A stretch of 64,000 nucleotides of DNA from Ostrinia nubilalis (taxonomy: Eukaryota; Arthropoda; Insecta; Lepidoptera; Crambidae). The DNA is taken from assembly GCF_963855985.1 (NCBI RefSeq), contig NC_087097.1:9209001-9273000 (forward strand). Reading direction: 5' to 3'. Every line of letters starts with the position of its first letter. The first letter of the stretch is position 1. Below are positions 60,694 through 64,000 of this stretch, piece after piece. Position numbers and translations under genes: made by a program. The notes under the pieces were generated by a model. That model was not told where the DNA came from. It worked only from the letters and a program-made list of their open reading frames with translations, and did no database searches.

Positions 60694-61901
60694 CTGGATT
60701 TATGTTCTTTTACCTTTAAAACATTGGTTTGTATTTGCTTTATCTTATTAAACTTAGAATACCAAATAAGAAAGAGTTGTGTAAATAGGTTGCTCGTTTA
60801 TTTAGATTGCAGAAGATTCACAGTAGGGGATTGTTTTTTCGATCTAGTAGAGTAAAAATCTACAATTTTTATAATATAACTCCTAAGTATCTAGAATGCA
60901 TGCCAAATCGCCAACTTAAAGCGTAGTACGGACTTTCAATTAACTAAGTATGAGATTTTTGCGTAATTTTTTTTTGAACATGAAATAACTTGTTTTTTCG
61001 GCATGACAAGATAATTAACATCAATTAGCCACAAAAATTCTTTCGTTAATACTGAGGCAACATCGCTTTATTGGAATTTAAATAACCCAATATTTTTGGG
61101 TAAACAGTTTATATTTTATTTAGATGAAAAGTTTCACATACTCGTACCTCTCTTGTCAAGAGCAAAATATTTTCGGAATCCAAAGCCAATATCTGCAACG
61201 GATTCCATTAGAGAGTTAATAAATATTTAAACGTTTCATGAAGAATCCGTATTCTATAAATTTCGAAGTACAGTCGCGACCAGCGAGCATTTGTCGTGCT
61301 CGTGCTCTTTAAAAATTTCTAAAATAAATCAGGCAACTTTCGGAAAGCTCTGTGAATACTAGTTTGTTCGTATTTGGCGAGTTGGAGGCGAGTGTGACAG
61401 TATTTCAGTAGTAAATCTCGTGCATAGCAAAAACAGATGAGTAAGGTCCGCCATAATATGACAGCTCAAGCAGTTAGTAATCAACATACACGGGCCGCTC
61501 TTGCGGTCATGGTCAATTTATAATTTCACCGTGCTGCCAACGAAGCAGTCACAACTGCTCGAGAAGTAATTTTTTTTTTATTGCTCTAACTAAAATCTGA
61601 GTCAAATTACTGACTACTACTAATGTAAGTTTATAATGAGAAAAAATTATGACACGACTACAAATTAACGGTTATTATTCTCGCCTTTACTTGTACCTAT
61701 TGTAAGCGCTTAGAATTGACCTAATAGTTTACTTGTAGGTCAGTCCAATCTAAAATATTCCTCTACAGACTACTACGTACTATCTAGCCTAGCATTTTCC
61801 ACAAATTAAGCAATCAATGTCTATGTAACCTCAATCAACGTCTATTGCGACATATTTATCATTTTAATTATTGGTTTAACTCTAATTAGAGCAAAAATAG
61901 A
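60694..61901. other. Non-coding stretch
   Basis: AT-rich, no gene or repeat recognised. Confidence 0.6.
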
Positions 61902-62072
61902 CCATTCTTAGAAGTTCGTTCGTTTCAGCCAAATGACGTCCACTTCTGGACAAAGGCCTCCTCCAAGGTTTTCCATAATGAATGGTCCTGCGCTGCCCGC
62001 ATCCAGGCTCTTCTCGCGTCCTTTGCCAGATCGTTGGTCCATCTAGTAGGAGGCCTACCCATTCTTAGAAGT
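61902..62072 (-). mobile_element. RTE-clade LINE 3' fragment with 14-bp target duplication
   Basis: The minus strand of 61916-62058 encodes, without stops, GRPPTRWTNDLAKDARRAWM, RAAQDHSLWKTLEEAFVQKW, TSFG and a stop, then a GAAC tail. CCATTCTTAGAAGT occurs on both sides (61902-61915 and 62059-62072). This is a complete target site duplication that fixes both ends of a severely 5'-truncated (143-bp) insertion. The intact 44-codon remnant suggests it is young. Confidence 0.9.
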
Positions 62073-62508
62073 GTTTATACCGATCTATTTTCTCTACGTC
62101 TCTAGCTCATACTGCTATCTGTTGCGACATTTTTGGCAAGAATGCAGCGATGCCAGCCAACTGTGACAATGCCTGCGCGTATGTTTTAGATCTTTGGCCA
62201 GATTAGTACTTGCTTACAGCGCATTAGGAATGTAACACAGATTATCACCGTTAATATTGCCAAATTTTGTTTTAAACGGTTACTCACTTTTTAATTGAGA
62301 TATTTAATGGCCTATTTAATGGAAGCCTTCGTGATCTATTGTAGTGTTCTGCAAGGCGCCATAAGTTGCAGATTGACAGATGCCCTGTCAACGATTACTC
62401 CATGATTCGCATTCCACACCTCTTCTACATCATAATTTAAGTATGTTGATAAATTAATAAATATGTACCTAGGTCATTTGTTGGTTAACAATAAGTGTTC
62501 AAACTTTA

Positions 62509-62618
62509 GGCTGAGTTGCGCCATCTTACTAAACCTTAACAAACATCCAAAATCTGTCAAACAAAAAACACCGGTTATTGTCATAGTAACTGTTAAAGTA
62601 AGTTGGTGCAACTCAGCC
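62509..62618. mobile_element. 110-bp MITE in a TA site
   Basis: GGCTGAGTTGCGCCATCTTA at the left is mirrored by TAAGTTGGTGCAACTCAGCC at the right, flanked by TA on both sides. Arms of ~30 bases surround a short centre. TA flanks fit Tc1/mariner-type mobilisation. A decayed relative lies at 55064. Confidence 0.8.
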
Positions 62619-62982
62619 TAAGAACGTTCAATATTCAGAATTTAAATGACTGTACATCACTTAAATTAAATATCATAACACGCCACCGACCCATACTCAA
62701 AACCTTTTAATTCATTATCATCATTACAATCAAAGTATTTGTAAGCATTCGAACGCAGCCAAATCGCCATTGTCTCTAATGGCCCTAATGACAACTGCGA
62801 TAGATGCGTCTTTTTGTTATGACATCCCTTTGTCTAATTCCAAAGGTCCCCAATGTCCCCATACATCATGGCAGTGCGACAGACAAACCAGTCACGAACA
62901 CCATTGTTAATATTGTAAGAGTTATATCGTCAAGGCATTATTTATTACGATCGTTCACTCTATGCTAGTACCTATGGACTAA

Positions 62983-63160
62983 GAGCCTGAACGCCAAATC
63001 TTCGTTATTTTGTAAAGCTGAAAGTTTGTCAGCGAATGCTTCCAGCACAGGGAACAATGATGGACCAATAAAAGCTTAGCTTTTACGGTACTTTTCATTA
63101 AACTAGTTTCTGTCAAACTTTCAGCTTATAAAATAACGAAGGTCTGGAGTTCACTGGCTC
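62983..63160. mobile_element. 178-bp MITE with GAGCC/GGCTC ends
   Basis: Both ends carry GAGCC followed by a related ~50-base arm with the common core CTTCGTTATTTT.TAA and AGCTGAAAGTTTG, in inverted orientation. The target duplication is not clean: TAA at the left, TTG at the right. The termini resemble those of the fold-back elements at 10465 and 21712, but the interiors differ. The right arm overlaps the end of a small signal-peptide ORF on the minus strand. Confidence 0.75.
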
Positions 63161-63331
63161 TTGTTCTACTACATAGTAGATAACTGCTACAGTTTTTTCC
63201 CGGGCAAAACTATCAACCAGCACACGCAAACGGGTAATCATGCCATTCACCGTCCAGGGCTCGCCCTGAATGCAACGAATCGAAATTAAAAAAATACACA
63301 CCACGAAATGTGCGATAACCAATCTTTTCAT
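63113..63331 (-). CDS. Small secreted-type ORF with MITE-derived C-terminus
   Basis: From the ATG at 63331 the minus strand encodes 72 residues. The first ~23 are a textbook signal peptide (MKRL, then VIAHFVVCIFLISI, cleavage likely after IQG). About 35 residues follow, beginning EPWTVNGMITRLRVLVDSFA and including VAVIYYVVEQ. The last ~16 (from EPVNSRPS to the stop) are encoded by the right arm of the MITE at 62983-63160. No family was recognised. Possible donors (CCA|GTGAAC, TAT|GTAGTA) occur near the MITE junction, so it could be a first exon. An ATG 31 codons upstream extends the ORF, but would bury the signal peptide. No promoter or second exon was found. Confidence 0.3.
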   Translation of the reverse strand: MKRLVIAHFVVCIFLISIRCIQGEPWTVNGMITRLRVLVDSFAREKTVAVIYYVVEQEPVNSRPSLFYKLKV

Positions 63332-64000
63332 TATTCCGTGAATGTACTTTTTTCGCTTTCCCCGCGAAGTTCGCCTTTTTAGGCATGTAAAGGTGTGGTT
63401 ACACGATGACCTCTGTAAAATCAAGCTGATTTTTGCTGTATTAAAAAATTATAATATGTCGAAGTTTCACAGTAACCAAAATACTTGTCGGATATAAAAA
63501 TGATTCTCAGCAACAAATAACTAAAGTTAGTTTGTTAGTTTCTAGAAAAAAAATCCAAATGACATCACCACATCCACATACTCCGATGTTGGAGTGGGTC
63601 TATTCGATTCATAAGTTTTAGATTCGATTTCTCCGTCGGACTCAGCAGTAGAAATCATTCAAAAATTACGGTCCAAAATTCATAAATGGTCCAATGCTGT
63701 GACAGACCACTCAAAATGTCTGATACCAGACAAAAATAATGTCTTTAAGGTCATTATTTGCATCGCACAATAAAGACGCAGCCTTAGGATTAATTACAGC
63801 AGAACAATAAATTTGTTTTCCGTCAAATTTCCCCATTCTAATTCACGGGTTTCGAGGTCAAAGAGAACAGTGGAAAACTTTTCCTATTTCTTTGTTTGTT
63901 TATTAAAACTGAGCCAAAGCACTAAAGTTTGGTGGCTTGACGTTATCGTTTATTTGCCAATTTCATTTGGAGGATTCTCACAGCCCTTGTTTATTCGTGT
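63332..64000. other. Non-coding stretch
   Basis: AT-rich to the window edge; nothing recognised. Confidence 0.55.

Noticed and set aside
62506..62621. Telomere-like TTAGG at a repeat edge
   Set aside because: Single TTAGG and CCTAA only; they are the ends of the TA-site MITE, not an array.

Overview
The window looks like a stretch of lepidopteran (moth or butterfly) nuclear genome. It is AT-rich and almost free of host exons. It carries interspersed sequences typical of that order: Helitron-like pieces that start TC and end CTAG before a T, many 5'-truncated RTE-clade LINE ends with GAAC or GAT repeat tails, a tRNA-headed SINE, an R1-clade LINE, and many short hairpin MITEs. The species cannot be named from what is visible. 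Nothing bacterial is present: no operons, CRISPR or rRNA.

Layout. 1-26 kb is non-coding with scattered repeats: a 40-bp inverted repeat pair (2.6/4.1 kb), a Helitron-like fragment beside a MITE (4.7-5.0 kb), two GC-rich fold-back elements with GAGCC/GGCTC ends (10.5 and 21.7 kb) and an RTE end (19.2 kb). At 26,885-31,271 lies a complete Ty1/copia retrotransposon: LTRs identical by eye, 5-bp target duplication, initiator-tRNA-Met primer site, gag, protease, integrase, reverse transcriptase and RNase H. One frame break separates integrase from reverse transcriptase. 31-46 kb is again non-coding, with two MITEs, one exon-like ORF that faintly resembles a DEG/ENaC channel segment, and several CpG-richer blocks that could be regulatory. 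46-55 kb is the densest repeat zone: RTE ends, a 456-bp MITE with a TATT duplication, a nearly identical 1.06-kb tandem duplication, Helitron-like elements and a SINE. At 56.7-58.6 kb is a 5'-truncated R1-clade LINE with about 600 uninterrupted codons. 59-64 kb holds a CpG-rich block near an RFX-type X-box match, a perfect 34-bp-arm palindrome, an RTE end with a 14-bp target duplication, two MITEs and a small signal-peptide ORF whose C-terminus is read from a MITE arm.

The only clearly protein-coding sequences belong to mobile elements. Host content, if any, is limited to possible exons, promoters and enhancers, given low confidence. No unambiguous new biological system was found. The best leads are the GAGCC-ended fold-back elements, the tandem duplication carrying a promoter/5'-exon-like segment whose splice donor differs between copies, the MITE-tailed secreted ORF, and the young but frame-broken copia element.
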